A stretch of 64,000 nt of DNA from Cutibacterium namnetense. GTDB lineage: Bacteria; Actinomycetota; Actinomycetes; Propionibacteriales; Propionibacteriaceae. Of the stretch, positions 17,057 to 27,854 are shown piece after piece. The position numbers were made by a program, and so were the translations under genes. Each line of letters begins with the position of its first letter. Position 1 is the stretch's first letter. Below the pieces are notes generated by a model. That model searched no databases, had not been told where the DNA came from, and saw nothing but the letters and a program-made list of their open reading frames with translations. Where the stretch lies: assembly GCF_001642025.1 (NCBI RefSeq), contig NZ_LWHO01000003.1, positions 411,279 to 475,278 of the forward strand. The letters are read 5' to 3'.

Positions 17057-20000
17057 GTGGCCCGTTCCGACTTCGTTCACCTCCACACCCACACCGAGTA
17101 CTCGATGCTGGATGGCGCTGCCAGCAACGAGAAGCTTTTTGCTGAGGTGGCGCGTCAGGGGATGCCTGCGGTCGCGATGACCGATCACGGGAATATGTTC
17201 GGCGCTTACGAGTTCTTCCAGATTTCTAAGAAGTACGATGGGGGCGAAAACCCTCTCGTCAAGCCGATCATTGGTATCGAGGCGTACGTCGCCCCGAGCA
17301 CCCGCAAGTCACGGGTACAGGAGTTTTGGGGGACCTCCCGTGATGCCGGCGATCCAGACGCTGAGGGTGGCAAGGATGTCTCTGGTGGCGGTCGGTACAC
17401 CCATATGACGATGTGGGCGAAGGATGCCGAGGGCCTGCATAACCTTTTCCGGCTCTCTTCCCTGGCGTCCTATGAGGGCTACTACATGAAGCCGCGTATG
17501 GACCGCGAGCTCATGGCTCAGTACCCCGGTGGCATCATCGCTTCGACTGGCTGCCCATCGGGCGAGGTACAGACTCGACTGCGCCTCGGGCAGTTTGAGG
17601 AGGCTTGCCAAGCCGCGTCCGATTATCGGGACATCTTTGGCCGCGAAAACTACTTCTGTGAGTTGATGGACCATGGTGTTCCGATCGAAAAGCAGGTGAG
17701 GTCCGATCTGCTGAAGTTGGCGAAGAAGCTGGACATTCCGCTACTGGTCACGAACGATTCCCACTACGTCACTGAGGATCAGGCCGACGCCCATGATTCT
17801 TTGCTGTGTGTTGGTGTGGGCCGAAACAAGGACGATCCCAACCGTTTCCGGTTCAACGGTTCCGGCTACTACATCAAGTCCTCCGAGCAGATGCGGGCGC
17901 TGTTCCCCGATCATCCGGAGGCCTGTGACAACACCTTGCTGCTCACCGAGATGATCGGTTCTTATGACGAGGTGTTTAAACACGTCGATCGGATGCCGCA
18001 GTTCGACGTTCCTGAGGGGGAGACCCAGGAGTCCTGGCTGCGCAAGAAGCTCCAGGAAGGACTCGACGAGAAGTTCGGTCCGAATCCTCCTCAGGAGGTC
18101 CTAGAGCGTCTGGAGACGGAGCTATCGGTCATCGAACCGCTGGGATTCTCCTCCTATTTCCTCGTCGTCTCCGATATCTGCAACGCTGCGCGTTCCATGG
18201 GGGTGCCCGTGGGGCCCGGACGTGGGTCGGCGGCTGGTTCTCTGGTGGCTTACCTGACTGGCATTATCGCGATTAACCCGCTGGAGCACGGCCTACTGTT
18301 CGAGAGGTTCCTCAACCCGGAGCGTGTCAACCCGCCCGATATCGACCTTGATTTCGATGATCGTCAGCGCGACAAGGTCATTGATTACGTCACACATAAG
18401 TATGGCGCCGAGTACACCAGCCAGGTCAACACCTTCGGCAAGATCAAGGCAAAGGCCGCTGTCAAAGACGCTAACCGTATTCTCGGCTACCCCTTCGCTC
18501 TCGGTGACAAGATCACCAAAGCCATGCCCCCCGACGTCATGGGTAAGGGCGTTCCATTGGACAAGATCTTTGATCCCTCTCACGAGAGGTATGGCGAGGG
18601 CCAGGAGTTCCGCCAGTTGGTGGCAGATAACCCTGACGTAGCAAAAGTTGTCGAGACCGCCAAGGGTCTCGAGGGTCTGATTCGAGGCACCGGAGTGCAC
18701 GCCTGTGCCTTCATCCTGTCCAGCGCCCCACTGCTCGACCTCGTGCCGATGCACAAGCGCGACAAGGACGGCATGATCATCGCCGGCTTTGCGTATCCCC
18801 AGCTCGAGGAGATGGGGCTCATGAAGATGGACTTCCTGGGCTTGCGCAACCTCGGCATCATGGATCACTGCATCAAGATCATTAAGGACAACCGTGGGAT
18901 CGATGTTGATCTCAAGGATCTCGCTCTTGATGACAAGACAACCTACGAGATGTTGGCCCGCGGCGACACCCTAGGCGTATTCCAGCTTGATGGTACGGCC
19001 ATGCGGTCGTTGCTGCGACTCATGGGTCCGACGTGCTTCGACGACATCGTCGCCGTGCTGGCTCTGTATCGCCCGGGTCCGATGGGTGCTAATGCGCATA
19101 TCGCCTATGCCCAGCGTAAGAACAACCGGGAACCGATCGTTCCGATCCATCCCGAGCTTAAAGAAGACCTTGACGAGATTCTTGCTCCCACGTACCACCT
19201 CATTGTGTACCAGGAACAGATCATGTCGATCGCCCGAAAGCTTGCTGGATATACCCTGGGTGGTGCCGACCTGTTGCGCCGAGCAATGGGTAAGAAAAAG
19301 AAGCACATCCTGGAGGAGAACTTCATCCCCTTCCAGGCAGGTATGCGTGAACACGGTTACTCCGACGACGCCATCCAGACCTTGTGGGACGTCATGGTCC
19401 CCTTCGCCGGATACGCCTTTAACAAATCCCACGCTGCTGGTTATGGACTTGTCTCGTATTGGACGGCGTACCTCAAGGCTAACTACCCGGCTGAGTACGG
19501 TGCTGCTCTGCTGACGAGCGTCGGTGACGATAAAGACAAGATGGCGATGTACCTGGCCGATATGCGTGCCCAGCACATCAACGTCCTTCCCCCCGACGTC
19601 AACGCATCCTCCCTTGAGTTCACCGCTGTCGGTGAGGATATTCGGTTCGGTCTGGGGGCCGTCCGAAATGTCGGGGCTAATGCGGTAGCCGAGATTATCC
19701 GCGCCCGAGAAGAGAACGGTCCTGCTCCGGACTTCTTCACCTTCCTCGACCAGGTCAGCCTGGCAGTATGTAATAAGAGGCTCATCGAGTCTCTCATTAA
19801 GGCTGGTGCCTTCGACTCCATGGGTCATTCTCGGCGCGGACTCATGGCTGTCTACGAGCAGGCCGTCGACGCTGTCATCGACATCAAGCGCAACCAGGCC
19901 AATGGTCAGGACGATCTGTTCGGTATGGGCGATGACTCCCAGCCCACCCAGATGGGGGTCGAGAGAGTTGTTCCCGACGACGATTGGGATCGCAGCACCA

Positions 20001-20629
20001 AGCTCGCCTTCGAACGCGAGATGCTCGGCCTGTATGTGTCGGACCATCCGCTGCGTGGACTCGAAGCGGCTCTGGAAGCTGAAGCAGATATTTCGGTGGC
20101 GGAACTGGTCAATCCTGAGGCCCATCACGAGGGTCGCTACACCATCGTCGGCATGGTCACCCAAATCGTGCGGCGTACGACCAAGAATGGTGACATTTGG
20201 GCCTCGATAACCCTGGAAGACCTCGATGCGTCCATCACGGTCGCTTGCTTCCCGAAGGTCTATCAGCGAGTGGAACCTTTACTAGCGGTGGACAGCATCC
20301 TGAAGGTACGCGGCTTCGCCCGGGAACGCGATGAGACGGTTGAAATGTCGGCCAACGACGTTTGGTTGCTTGATCTTACTGACGCTAGCGATGCACCGAT
20401 GACTATCGATATGCGTCGCGGACGCTGCACTCGCGGCACGATCGAGGAGCTGCGCGGGGTGCTGCGCAACCATCCAGGTAGTTCCGAGGTGAGGTTGCGG
20501 CTCATCGACGGCAAAGTGACAACAACGTTCCGACTCGCCGACGAACTCAAGGTCACTCAAGGCCAGTCGCTCATGGCGGACCTCAAGGCTTTGCTCGGCC
20601 CCTCGTGCGTTCCCAGGAGGCAGCAATGA
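17057..20629 (+). CDS. dnaE: DNA polymerase III alpha subunit
   Basis: This is the replicative polymerase, 1190 residues from GTG 17057. AAAGGAG ends 5 nt before that start, and it gives the normal DnaE1 beginning MARSDFVHLHTHTEYSML. The N-terminal PHP domain has HLHTHTEYS. The palm catalytic acids are in PDIDLDFDDRQ (near 430), followed by the fingers. A helix-hairpin-helix and an OB-fold region near 1000-1090 complete the C-terminus. Further upstream GTG/ATG codons in frame would add residues not found in the family. It ends in an ATGA overlap with the following membrane protein gene. Confidence 0.97.
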   Translation: MARSDFVHLHTHTEYSMLDGAASNEKLFAEVARQGMPAVAMTDHGNMFGAYEFFQISKKYDGGENPLVKPIIGIEAYVAPSTRKSRVQEFWGTSRDAGDPDAEGGKDVSGGGRYTHMTMWAKDAEGLHNLFRLSSLASYEGYYMKPRMDRELMAQYPGGIIASTGCPSGEVQTRLRLGQFEEACQAASDYRDIFGRENYFCELMDHGVPIEKQVRSDLLKLAKKLDIPLLVTNDSHYVTEDQADAHDSLLCVGVGRNKDDPNRFRFNGSGYYIKSSEQMRALFPDHPEACDNTLLLTEMIGSYDEVFKHVDRMPQFDVPEGETQESWLRKKLQEGLDEKFGPNPPQEVLERLETELSVIEPLGFSSYFLVVSDICNAARSMGVPVGPGRGSAAGSLVAYLTGIIAINPLEHGLLFERFLNPERVNPPDIDLDFDDRQRDKVIDYVTHKYGAEYTSQVNTFGKIKAKAAVKDANRILGYPFALGDKITKAMPPDVMGKGVPLDKIFDPSHERYGEGQEFRQLVADNPDVAKVVETAKGLEGLIRGTGVHACAFILSSAPLLDLVPMHKRDKDGMIIAGFAYPQLEEMGLMKMDFLGLRNLGIMDHCIKIIKDNRGIDVDLKDLALDDKTTYEMLARGDTLGVFQLDGTAMRSLLRLMGPTCFDDIVAVLALYRPGPMGANAHIAYAQRKNNREPIVPIHPELKEDLDEILAPTYHLIVYQEQIMSIARKLAGYTLGGADLLRRAMGKKKKHILEENFIPFQAGMREHGYSDDAIQTLWDVMVPFAGYAFNKSHAAGYGLVSYWTAYLKANYPAEYGAALLTSVGDDKDKMAMYLADMRAQHINVLPPDVNASSLEFTAVGEDIRFGLGAVRNVGANAVAEIIRAREENGPAPDFFTFLDQVSLAVCNKRLIESLIKAGAFDSMGHSRRGLMAVYEQAVDAVIDIKRNQANGQDDLFGMGDDSQPTQMGVERVVPDDDWDRSTKLAFEREMLGLYVSDHPLRGLEAALEAEADISVAELVNPEAHHEGRYTIVGMVTQIVRRTTKNGDIWASITLEDLDASITVACFPKVYQRVEPLLAVDSILKVRGFARERDETVEMSANDVWLLDLTDASDAPMTIDMRRGRCTRGTIEELRGVLRNHPGSSEVRLRLIDGKVTTTFRLADELKVTQGQSLMADLKALLGPSCVPRRQQ

Positions 20630-21180
20630 ATGAGACGACTCGCGCAGGTGGCCTTGCGATTCTCCGGCTGAGCTTGCTCGTGATGGCGATCGGGATCGTC
20701 CTTGGGGGACTGGCTGCTCCGCTATGGCACTCAATGGTGACCTTGCCGACGTACACCGTCGGCTCTGATGGTGCGGCTTCAACGACAGAAAAGGGCCTCA
20801 CCCAAGTGTTCTCGACTGACGCTATGTACTGCCTCATCGGGCTGGTGGTGGGCCTCATCATTGGTTGCCTGAGCTGGGTACTCATGCGGCGGCGGGGTGC
20901 CTGGGGCGTCTTAGCCGCCGGAATTTCGGCATGCCTGTCTGCACTGGCGTGCTGGTGGGTGGGCGTTCTCATCGGTCCGGATTCGTTTGCTGAACGGATT
21001 GCCTCAGCTAAGTCCGGGGAGGTTGTGCCGGTCGATTTCGCTCTTCATACCTGGGTGGCAGTCCTGGTATGGCTGCTTGTCGCTATGGTGCCCATGCTCA
21101 TCGCTTCCCTGGTAACGGGCAGGCGTGGCGCTTCGCGGACTGGACGCGCAAAGGCGTCGACTGAGGCGTCATTAGACTGA
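20626..21180 (+). CDS. Actinobacterial four-TM membrane protein, function unknown
   Basis: This 184-residue protein starts at ATG 20626, which overlaps the dnaE stop as ATGA and has AGGAGG 5 nt upstream. It shows four hydrophobic segments (about 14-33, 65-90, 98-120, 148-170). The extracellular loop after the first contains the sequence [20 protein letters not shown]. Layout resembles the DUF2567 group seen next to biosynthetic genes in actinobacteria, but that link is tentative. The C-terminus is basic ([12 protein letters not shown]). Coupling to dnaE may be only transcriptional convenience. Confidence 0.75.
   Translation: MNETTRAGGLAILRLSLLVMAIGIVLGGLAAPLWHSMVTLPTYTVGSDGAASTTEKGLTQVFSTDAMYCLIGLVVGLIIGCLSWVLMRRRGAWGVLAAGISACLSALACWWVGVLIGPDSFAERIASAKSGEVVPVDFALHTWVAVLVWLLVAMVPMLIASLVTGRRGASRTGRAKASTEASLD
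21173..21178 (+). promoter_or_regulatory. Candidate leaderless -10 element for hisD
   Basis: TAGACT is followed by 6 nt and then the GTG at 21185, with no Shine-Dalgarno sequence. The hexamer overlaps the last codons of the upstream membrane protein gene and would start the his operon transcript at or next to the start codon. Confidence 0.5.
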
Positions 21181-21184
21181 TGGT

Positions 21185-22504
21185 GTGCTGAGAATCGTCG
21201 ATGTAACCAGTGAGGCCACTGCCGACCTGCGTCGTGCCGTGCCCCGCGCTGACTTCGATGTTGATGCGGCGATGGCGGCCGTCATTCCTGTCTGCTCCGC
21301 GGTGAGGGATCGGGGCGTTGAGGCACTACACGAGTACAGTGAGAAATTCGACCATGTGGTTCCCGAGCATCTGCGTGTTCCAGCCGAGGCTCTCGCCGCG
21401 GCAGCCGCGAACCTTGACGGCACCTTGCGTCAGGCCTTCAACGAGTCCATTCGACGTCGCCGTCAGGTATGTCAGGAAGCTGAAGTGGAGACGTCCTCTC
21501 AACCGGTTGAGGTCGCAACTGGCGCGCGAGTGAGCCAGCGTATCGTCCCGGTTGGGCGGGTAGGCCTCTACGTTCCGGGCGGGTTCGCTCCGTTGGCGTC
21601 GTCGGTCATCATGAACGTAGTTCCTGCGCAGCAGGCCGGTGTCTCGTCTATCGCGGTGGCATCCCCACCTCAGTCGGAGTTTGGTGGGTTGCCGCACCCT
21701 AACATCCTGGCCCTGTGCCAGCTACTGGGTGTCGATGAGGTCTACGCCGTGGGCGGTGCCCAGGCGATTGCCATGTTCGCTCACGGTGTTACGGGCCCTG
21801 ATGAGGCAGATTCGTGCCCGCGTGTCGACATGGTTACCGGTCCGGGAAACATCTACGTAGTGGCCGCGAAGCGCTACCTCCGTGGCACCGTCGGCATTGA
21901 TTCGGAGGCTGGGCCCACCGAAATTGCCATCTTGGCTGATGAGACTGCCGACCCGCGTCACGTTGCCGCCGATCTGATGAGCCAGGCTGAGCATGACACG
22001 CTGGCAGCGGCAGTGCTTGTTACAAACTCCACCACGCTGGCTGAAGCGGTGCAGCGAGAACTTGCCTCGATGGTCGATGACACCTTGCATTCCGAGCGCA
22101 TCCGCACCTCGCTGACATCTAAGCAATCGGCGATCGTCATGGTGCGCGACATTGATCAGGGCCTCGAAGTGGTCAACACTTATGCTGCCGAGCACCTCGA
22201 GATTCAGACGGCTGATGCTGCCGCAGTCGCTGCTCGAGTCCGCAACGCTGGCGCGATTTTCGTCGGCCCGTGGGCGCCGGTCTCCCTGGGGGACTACTCA
22301 GCCGGATCCACTCACGTCCTTCCCACGGCAGGGGCAGCCTGCCATTCGTCTGGTCTGTCGGTGCGTTCTTTCATGCGGGCCGTCCACGTCATCGACTACA
22401 CCGAGGACGCCCTACTTGAACTGGCCGACTCCGTTGAGACTTTCGCCTTGGCGGAGAATTTACCCGGCCATGCCAATGCCATTACTGTGAGGAGGTCACG
22501 TTGA
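21185..22504 (+). CDS. hisD: Histidinol dehydrogenase
   Basis: This 439-residue zinc enzyme carries out the last two oxidations of histidine synthesis, L-histidinol to L-histidine with NAD. The family block [14 protein letters not shown] and [10 protein letters not shown] is present near 218-245. The catalytic Glu/His pair is in [12 protein letters not shown] (about 320-331), and a C-terminal [15 protein letters not shown] segment follows. GTG 21185 lacks a ribosome-binding site but fits a leaderless start. It is the first gene of hisDCBH, each gene overlapping the next. Confidence 0.97.
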   Translation: MLRIVDVTSEATADLRRAVPRADFDVDAAMAAVIPVCSAVRDRGVEALHEYSEKFDHVVPEHLRVPAEALAAAAANLDGTLRQAFNESIRRRRQVCQEAEVETSSQPVEVATGARVSQRIVPVGRVGLYVPGGFAPLASSVIMNVVPAQQAGVSSIAVASPPQSEFGGLPHPNILALCQLLGVDEVYAVGGAQAIAMFAHGVTGPDEADSCPRVDMVTGPGNIYVVAAKRYLRGTVGIDSEAGPTEIAILADETADPRHVAADLMSQAEHDTLAAAVLVTNSTTLAEAVQRELASMVDDTLHSERIRTSLTSKQSAIVMVRDIDQGLEVVNTYAAEHLEIQTADAAAVAARVRNAGAIFVGPWAPVSLGDYSAGSTHVLPTAGAACHSSGLSVRSFMRAVHVIDYTEDALLELADSVETFALAENLPGHANAITVRRSR

Positions 22505-23667
22505 CTCAGCGTCGACAGACCAGCCAGCCGCGTCCGGTGGCTAAGCCGGAGCCCAACTCAATTCAGTTGGAAGATCTCCCGTTGCGTCCCGAGCTTATTG
22601 GGGCCGAACCGTACGGGGCTCCACAGCTTGACGTTCCGGTATGCCTGAACGTCAACGAAAATCCGTATCCGCCATCGGAAGCGGTGCGCAAAGACATGGC
22701 CAAGGCTGTTGCGAAGGTTGCCAAGAGTCTTAACAGGTACCCCGATCGGGAAGCCACCGGTCTTCGCGAAGACTTGGCCCGATATATCGGCTTTGGTGTC
22801 AGTAGCTCCCAGGTTTGGCCTGCTAATGGCTCCAACGAAGTTATGACCCATATTTTGCAGGCATTTGGTGGCCCGGGACGCTCTGTGCTGACCTTCACGC
22901 CGACTTACTCGATGTATCCCGAGTACGCGCGCAATACTCACACGGACTACGTCACTCGTCCCCGCAATGCCTCTTGGGGATTGACGACCGACGAGATCTT
23001 GTCGGCAGTCGAGGAGGTCAAGCCGGATGTTGTCTTGTTGACTACCCCAAATAACCCCACCGGCACCACCATCCCGGTCGCTGTCATTGACGAGGTGTGC
23101 GCCGGCACCGATGCCATCGTCGTCGTTGACGAGGCGTATCAGGAGTTTACGGACGCTCCGGAGGACTCCTCGATTGCATTGCTGCCTAAGCATGGGCGGC
23201 TCATTGTGGTGCGCACTCTGTCCAAGGCCTTCGCCCTGGCGGGCGGGCGACTGGGCTATGCGGTGGCTGCACCGGCCATCGTCGACGCGCTACGGATGGT
23301 CCGATTGCCCTACCACCTCTCCGACGTGTCGCAGGTGGTGGCGAGGGTCGCCCTCGCCCATGCTCCCGAGATGCTTGCCCGAGTCGACGAGTTGCGCGAA
23401 ACCCGCGCAAACTTGGAGGACTGGCTGCAACTGCACGGGTTGGACGTCGTCTCCTCACAATCGAATTTCGTCCTCTTCGGCAGGTTCGCTGATCGTCATG
23501 CGGTATTTCAGGCGCTGCTGGACCGCGGTGTGCTCATCAGAGAGGTCGGACCAGCTGGCTACTTGCGCGTCTGCGCCGGAACTCCTCGCCAGACCGATGT
23601 CTTTCGTTCCGCTTTGCTTGACGTCCTTCCCACCGCCCCGCGTCTCGTCCCCGAGGAGGACCAATGA
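22501..23667 (+). CDS. hisC: Histidinol-phosphate aminotransferase
   Basis: This 388-residue class-II PLP aminotransferase converts imidazole acetol phosphate to histidinol phosphate. It has [10 protein letters not shown] near the start. The PLP-binding Lys is in [16 protein letters not shown] (about 240), with the DEAYQEF block upstream. The start is an unusual TTG at 22501, supported by GAGGAGG 6 nt upstream and by the TTGA overlap with the hisD stop. The N-terminal 20 residues are polar and poorly conserved-looking. Confidence 0.96.
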   Translation: MTQRRQTSQPRPVAKPEPNSIQLEDLPLRPELIGAEPYGAPQLDVPVCLNVNENPYPPSEAVRKDMAKAVAKVAKSLNRYPDREATGLREDLARYIGFGVSSSQVWPANGSNEVMTHILQAFGGPGRSVLTFTPTYSMYPEYARNTHTDYVTRPRNASWGLTTDEILSAVEEVKPDVVLLTTPNNPTGTTIPVAVIDEVCAGTDAIVVVDEAYQEFTDAPEDSSIALLPKHGRLIVVRTLSKAFALAGGRLGYAVAAPAIVDALRMVRLPYHLSDVSQVVARVALAHAPEMLARVDELRETRANLEDWLQLHGLDVVSSQSNFVLFGRFADRHAVFQALLDRGVLIREVGPAGYLRVCAGTPRQTDVFRSALLDVLPTAPRLVPEEDQ

Positions 23668-24284
23668 CTCATCGTCGCGCTCACGTTTGTCGCGAGACCT
23701 CGGAATCTACTGTCGACGTCGCGATTGATCTCGATGGGGCGGGAGAATCCACGATCTCCACCGGGGTTGGGTTTTACGACCATATGCTGACGACGTTGTC
23801 GAAGCATTCGGGTATCGATATGACGATCGCCACCACCGGTGACGTTGATATCGATGGTCACCACAGTGTTGAAGACACGGCTATTGCCTTGGGGCAGGCT
23901 CTTGCTCAGGCGTTGGGGGACAAGCGCGGCATCACGCGTTTTGGCGACGCGATGGTTCCCCTCGATGAGGCCCTTGCCCAGTGCGTTGTTGACGTTGCGG
24001 GACGGCCGTGGGTGGAGTGCTCGGGAGAACCCGAAGGGCAGGTCTACGCTCGTATCGGCGGTTCTGGTGTGCCTTACCAGGGTTCGATGACTTACCACGT
24101 TGTGCAGTCTTTGGCCCTCAACGCTGGTCTGTGCGTCCACCTGCGTCTGTTGGCAGGACGCGACCCTCATCACATTTGCGAGGCTCAGTTCAAGGCGCTG
24201 GCCCGAGCACTAAGAATTGCGATAGCACCTGATCCCCGCAATGCCGGTCGTGTCCTCAGCACCAAGGGCGCTCTCAATGTCTGA
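23664..24284 (+). CDS. hisB: Imidazoleglycerol-phosphate dehydratase
   Basis: This 206-residue monofunctional IGPD dehydrates IGP to imidazole acetol phosphate. Metal-binding histidines are in [16 protein letters not shown] and the C-terminal [12 protein letters not shown], the expected Mn-binding set. There is no HAD phosphatase domain, so histidinol-phosphate phosphatase must be encoded elsewhere. ATG 23664 overlaps the hisC stop as ATGA, with AGGAGG upstream. Confidence 0.97.
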   Translation: MTHRRAHVCRETSESTVDVAIDLDGAGESTISTGVGFYDHMLTTLSKHSGIDMTIATTGDVDIDGHHSVEDTAIALGQALAQALGDKRGITRFGDAMVPLDEALAQCVVDVAGRPWVECSGEPEGQVYARIGGSGVPYQGSMTYHVVQSLALNAGLCVHLRLLAGRDPHHICEAQFKALARALRIAIAPDPRNAGRVLSTKGALNV

Positions 24285-24894
24285 TCCGGTGCGGGTTGGC
24301 ATTATCGACCACGGATCAGGAAACCTTCACTCTGTTGGACGTGCATTGCGTCGGGTGGGGGCTGAAGTTACGGTCTCCCACGACCCGAAGACCCTACGTG
24401 AGACCGACGCCCTCGTCCTTCCTGGAGTAGGAGCGTTAGCGGCGGGTATGGCAGGGTTGCGTGCTATGGGCGGGGATCGTCTAGTCCATCAATGGGTTGA
24501 CGAGGGACGACCTCTGCTGGGTATCTGCGTGGGCCACCAGATGCTCTTCGAACGCGGACGTGAACGCGGCGTTGACGTCAAGTGTCTTGGTGTTCTTCCA
24601 GGCGTCGTTGCGAAACTGCCGGCACCGCGACTGCCCCACATGGGATGGAACACGGTGACACCGGCTACTGGTTCAGCACTATTCCGGAACGCCAATGAGA
24701 GGTTCTACTTCGTCCACTCCTATGGCGTGACTGTTACCGGCACTAGCGACCACTTCAGCACCGCAACCCATCAGGGAGCTACCTTTGTTGCGGCTGCGGA
24801 GTATGGCCTGGTGGCATCTACCCAGTTCCATCCCGAGAAGTCGGGGATGGCAGGCCTCGCTATGCTCGCGCGCTGGCTCAATCAGCTGAGTTGA
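24277..24894 (+). CDS. hisH: Imidazole glycerol phosphate synthase, glutaminase subunit
   Basis: This 205-residue class-I glutamine amidotransferase supplies ammonia to HisF. The nucleophile Cys is in [11 protein letters not shown] (near 84). The His/Glu pair is in TQFHPEKS (near 187-191), and the P-loop-like DHGSGNLHS is at the N-terminus. ATG 24277 lies 8 bp inside the end of hisB. An in-frame ATG at 24241 would extend it 12 residues and has no ribosome site. The partner hisF is not in this window. Confidence 0.96.
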   Translation: MSDPVRVGIIDHGSGNLHSVGRALRRVGAEVTVSHDPKTLRETDALVLPGVGALAAGMAGLRAMGGDRLVHQWVDEGRPLLGICVGHQMLFERGRERGVDVKCLGVLPGVVAKLPAPRLPHMGWNTVTPATGSALFRNANERFYFVHSYGVTVTGTSDHFSTATHQGATFVAAAEYGLVASTQFHPEKSGMAGLAMLARWLNQLS

Positions 24895-24900
24895 TAGCCT
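24895..24900 (+). promoter_or_regulatory. Candidate leaderless -10 element for hisA
   Basis: TAGCCT, then 6 nt, then the GTG at 24907; there is no ribosome-binding site. If real, hisA has its own promoter right behind hisH as well as read-through from hisDCBH. Confidence 0.4.
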
Positions 24901-24906
24901 GATCTG

Positions 24907-25674
24907 GTGACCGGAGAACTCACACTGCTTCCAGCCGTTGATATCCAGGGCGGTCGTGCCGTCCAGCTGCAACAGGGGGTGGCTAGTTCTGAGCGGGTTT
25001 TTGGCGATCCGCTCGACATCGCTCAGAAGTGGCGGGGTCTGGGAGCCCAGTGGATTCACCTGGTTGATCTCGACGCTGCCTTTGGTCGTGGATCCAATAG
25101 GGACATTATTAGCTGCATCGTTGAGCACATGGATATCAACGTTGAGGTTTCGGGCGGTATCCGGGATCAGGCGAGTCTGGAGTCCGCGTTATCCGCTGGC
25201 GCGACCCGGGTCAATATCGGTACCGCCGCCCTCGAGGACCCCCAATGGTGTGACGAAGTCGTCGGCCGCTACGGCGAACAGGTAGCCATCGGCTTGGATG
25301 TGCGTGGCGATCAGCTGGCGGCTCGTGGCTGGACGCGTGAGGGCGGAAAGGTCCTCGACGTTCTGGCGCGCTTGGAGGACGCCGGGTGCACGCGATACGT
25401 CGTCACCGACGTTGCCAGTGATGGCATGCTGACCGGCCCTAATTACGAGCTTCTGGGGCGGATTTGCGCTCGTACCCAAGGCAAGGTTGTCGCTTCAGGA
25501 GGCATCGCCACGTTGGAGGATTTGCGACGCCTGCGCGGTCTAGTCCCGATCGGTGTTGAGGGCGCGATCGTCGGGACGGCCCTATACGTCGGCAATTTCA
25601 CCTTGCCTGCGGCTCTGGAGGTCTGCCAGGCTCCCATCCCGGCTGATTCGTCTCCAATGCCGTATGCCGACTGA
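24907..25674 (+). CDS. hisA: Phosphoribosyl isomerase (HisA/PriA type)
   Basis: This 255-residue TIM barrel isomerises ProFAR to PRFAR. Catalytic Asp residues are in [15 protein letters not shown] (Asp12) and in [12 protein letters not shown] (second half), as in HisA. Actinobacteria usually have the bifunctional PriA that also replaces TrpF. The sequence [12 protein letters not shown] and the overall pattern agree with PriA, but dual activity cannot be proven here. It starts 12 bp after hisH. No hisF or hisI follows, unlike the usual hisHAFI order. Confidence 0.94.
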   Translation: MTGELTLLPAVDIQGGRAVQLQQGVASSERVFGDPLDIAQKWRGLGAQWIHLVDLDAAFGRGSNRDIISCIVEHMDINVEVSGGIRDQASLESALSAGATRVNIGTAALEDPQWCDEVVGRYGEQVAIGLDVRGDQLAARGWTREGGKVLDVLARLEDAGCTRYVVTDVASDGMLTGPNYELLGRICARTQGKVVASGGIATLEDLRRLRGLVPIGVEGAIVGTALYVGNFTLPAALEVCQAPIPADSSPMPYAD

Positions 25675-25823
25675 GCGCCGACTGATCGTGGTTTGTCTTG
25701 CGCTGATCCGTTCTAAGACGAGGAGTGTAAACTATCCCATTGTGTGCGTGGGCTCGTCCTACGCCGGATGCTTGGCCCCGCTGGGCCGATAACTGCGACA
25801 TTCGAGGAAGGGAGACACCGTCC

Positions 25824-26618
25824 ATGAGCGGTCACTCCAAGTGGGCTACCACCAAGCACAAGAAGGCAGCCATTGACGCCAAGCGCGGCAAGCTTTTCGC
25901 TCGCCTCATTAAGAATATTGAGGTGGCTGCCCGCCTCGGCGGTGGAGACCCGACAGGCAACCCGACCCTCTACGACGCCATCCAGAAGGCGAAGAAGAGC
26001 TCGGTCCCCAATGACAACATCACTCGTGCCGTCAAGCGTGGGTCCGGTGAGGGCGCTGACGCCGTCAATTACGAGACGATTATGTACGAGGCCTACGGTC
26101 CTGCCGGCGTAGCCATCCTTATTGAGTGTCTAACCGACAATCGCAATCGCGCCGTTTCTGACGTTCGCGTGGCCGTCACCCGCAACGGCGGAACGATGGC
26201 TGACGGTGGCTCCGTGCAGCGCTTGTTCCAGCGTAAAGGTGTCGTCTCGGTCTCCAAGACCTATGAGGTTGAGGAGGGCCGTAAAACTGAGACCCGTGAG
26301 GTGGACGAGGACCAACTCATGGAGGCGACCATTGATGCTGAGCCTGAGGACATCGTTGATGAGGGCGAGGTCTTCGAGATCATTTCGGATCCTAACGCCG
26401 TCGTCGATGTCCGTAAGGCCGTCCAGGATGCAGGTATTGATTACGACTCCGCTGAGGTGTCGTTCAAGCCAGACTTCACCCAGGCCGTCGACCTCGACGG
26501 CGCTCGCAAGCTGTACAAGATCCTTGACGCTCTCGAAGATCTCGATGACGTCCAGAATGTGTTCTCCAACGCTGATATTCCCGCCGAGGTTGCAGCAGCT
26601 CTTGACGGGGAGGAGTGA
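25824..26618 (+). CDS. yebC: YebC/PmpR-family protein (TACO1-like)
   Basis: This 264-residue protein starts with the family hallmark [25 protein letters not shown]. The central part ([35 protein letters not shown]) and three-domain layout are typical. YebC proteins were long annotated as regulators; recent work links several to translation of proline-rich stretches. ATG 25824 has GAAGGGAGA upstream. The 149-bp gap before it should hold a promoter (TGTAAACTAT near 25726-25735 is the best -10-like run). It overlaps ruvC by GTGA, an arrangement common in actinobacteria. Confidence 0.95.
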   Translation: MSGHSKWATTKHKKAAIDAKRGKLFARLIKNIEVAARLGGGDPTGNPTLYDAIQKAKKSSVPNDNITRAVKRGSGEGADAVNYETIMYEAYGPAGVAILIECLTDNRNRAVSDVRVAVTRNGGTMADGGSVQRLFQRKGVVSVSKTYEVEEGRKTETREVDEDQLMEATIDAEPEDIVDEGEVFEIISDPNAVVDVRKAVQDAGIDYDSAEVSFKPDFTQAVDLDGARKLYKILDALEDLDDVQNVFSNADIPAEVAAALDGEE

Positions 26619-27205
26619 GCATTCCGCAGTCGGCCCCCGACCCCCGTGTCACCAGGGTCATGGGGGTCGACCCTGGTTTAACTCGATGCGGGGTCGGCGT
26701 TGTTGAAGGTGGACTAGGAGTATCCCTGAAGCTTATTGCGGTGGGCGTCATCCGTACTCCTGCTGACCTCGATCATGCACACCGCCTACTGCGTATTCAT
26801 GACGAGTTAGAGGAGTGGCGTGATCACGCCCACCCGGATGCCATCGCCGTCGAGAAAGTGTTTGCCCAGCACAACCGCAATACGGTAACTGGCACCGCTC
26901 AGGCAGCCGGAATGGCGATGATGATTGCGGCCCGGCATGGTCTTCCGGTCGCTCTTCACACCCCCAGTGAGGTCAAAGCGGCAATCTCGGGCTCGGGGCG
27001 AGCCGATAAGGCCCAGGTTGGCCTCATGGTAGCAAGGGTGTTGCGGCTATCGGCTCCGCCCAAACCGGCTGACGCCGCTGACGCGGTAGCTCTGGCGATC
27101 TGCCACCTGTGGCGTGGCGGGGCGACTCAGCGCATTGATGCCGCGGTGGCTGCGCAACGACGCAGTCGGCCCGCTCCCCGTTCCTGGAAGGACCTAGCCC
27201 GGTGA
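26615..27205 (+). CDS. ruvC: Holliday junction endonuclease RuvC
   Basis: This 196-residue resolvase cuts Holliday junctions symmetrically. First catalytic Asp19 is in [12 protein letters not shown], Glu is in [10 protein letters not shown], and the C-terminal Asp pair is in [17 protein letters not shown] 26615 overlaps the yebC stop. A later ATG (RVMGVD) would remove the variable N-terminus only. It is followed by ruvA with a GTGA overlap. Confidence 0.97.
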   Translation: MSIPQSAPDPRVTRVMGVDPGLTRCGVGVVEGGLGVSLKLIAVGVIRTPADLDHAHRLLRIHDELEEWRDHAHPDAIAVEKVFAQHNRNTVTGTAQAAGMAMMIAARHGLPVALHTPSEVKAAISGSGRADKAQVGLMVARVLRLSAPPKPADAADAVALAICHLWRGGATQRIDAAVAAQRRSRPAPRSWKDLAR

Positions 27206-27807
27206 TTTCCCATTGTTCCGGCACGGTAAGCGCTGCCGGCCCGACCTGGGTCGTCCTTGACAATCATGGGGTCGGCATCAAAGTGCTGTGTCCTCCTGCT
27301 ACCGCTGCGAGTGCTCGCATCGACCAAGATATCTCCCTGCAGACGTCGCTGGTTGTGAGGGAAGATTCCCTGACTCTTTACGGATTCGTCGAGGCTGACG
27401 ATCGTGATGCCTTCGAGCTGGTGCAAACTGCGTCGGGGGTCGGTCCCAAACTTGCTGCAGCGATCATGAGCGTCCTCGACGCTAGTCAGCTGGCCACCGC
27501 GATTACCGAAGAAGACGACGCGACCCTGTGCCGCGTTCCCGGTATTGGTCGCAAGGGTGCGGCAAAAATGATCTTGGAGCTCAAGGACAAGATGGCAGCC
27601 TTTGCTCCTCGTGGGCCTTCGACGAGTGATGCTGCTCACGTGACTGCGCCATGGCGAGAACAAGTGGCGGAGGGCCTAGTCGGATTGGGCTGGTCGGCCA
27701 AGGATGCGGAGAAGGCCGTCGACGAGGTGGCTGCTCTCAAGGACGCCGATCCGGCTATGACGATCGGTAACCTCATGCGAGCGGCGTTGCGTAGTTTGGC
27801 TCGGTGA
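27202..27807 (+). CDS. ruvA: Holliday junction DNA helicase subunit RuvA
   Basis: This 201-residue protein is the tetrameric junction-binding partner of RuvB. It has an N-terminal OB-like domain. Two helix-hairpin-helix motifs follow (ASGVGPKLAAAIM and VPGIGRKGAAKMILEL), then a flexible acidic/Ser-rich linker and a C-terminal RuvB-binding domain (LVGLGWSAKDAEKAV). GTG 27202 overlaps the ruvC stop. ruvB begins 47 bp downstream. Confidence 0.97.
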   Translation: MISHCSGTVSAAGPTWVVLDNHGVGIKVLCPPATAASARIDQDISLQTSLVVREDSLTLYGFVEADDRDAFELVQTASGVGPKLAAAIMSVLDASQLATAITEEDDATLCRVPGIGRKGAAKMILELKDKMAAFAPRGPSTSDAAHVTAPWREQVAEGLVGLGWSAKDAEKAVDEVAALKDADPAMTIGNLMRAALRSLAR

Positions 27808-27854
27808 CATGTCGGATGCCTCTGGCAGACTGACAGGAGTCGTCAGGAAGGAGA

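Noticed and set aside
16616-17188. Minus-strand frame across the dnaE upstream gap
   Set aside because: It runs into the conserved dnaE N-terminus and PTS IIA. The translation is Arg/His-rich with no known motif, and no start signal is present.
18971-20164. 397-codon open frame antisense to dnaE
   Set aside because: Shadow of dnaE; low-complexity translated sequence without recognisable domain.
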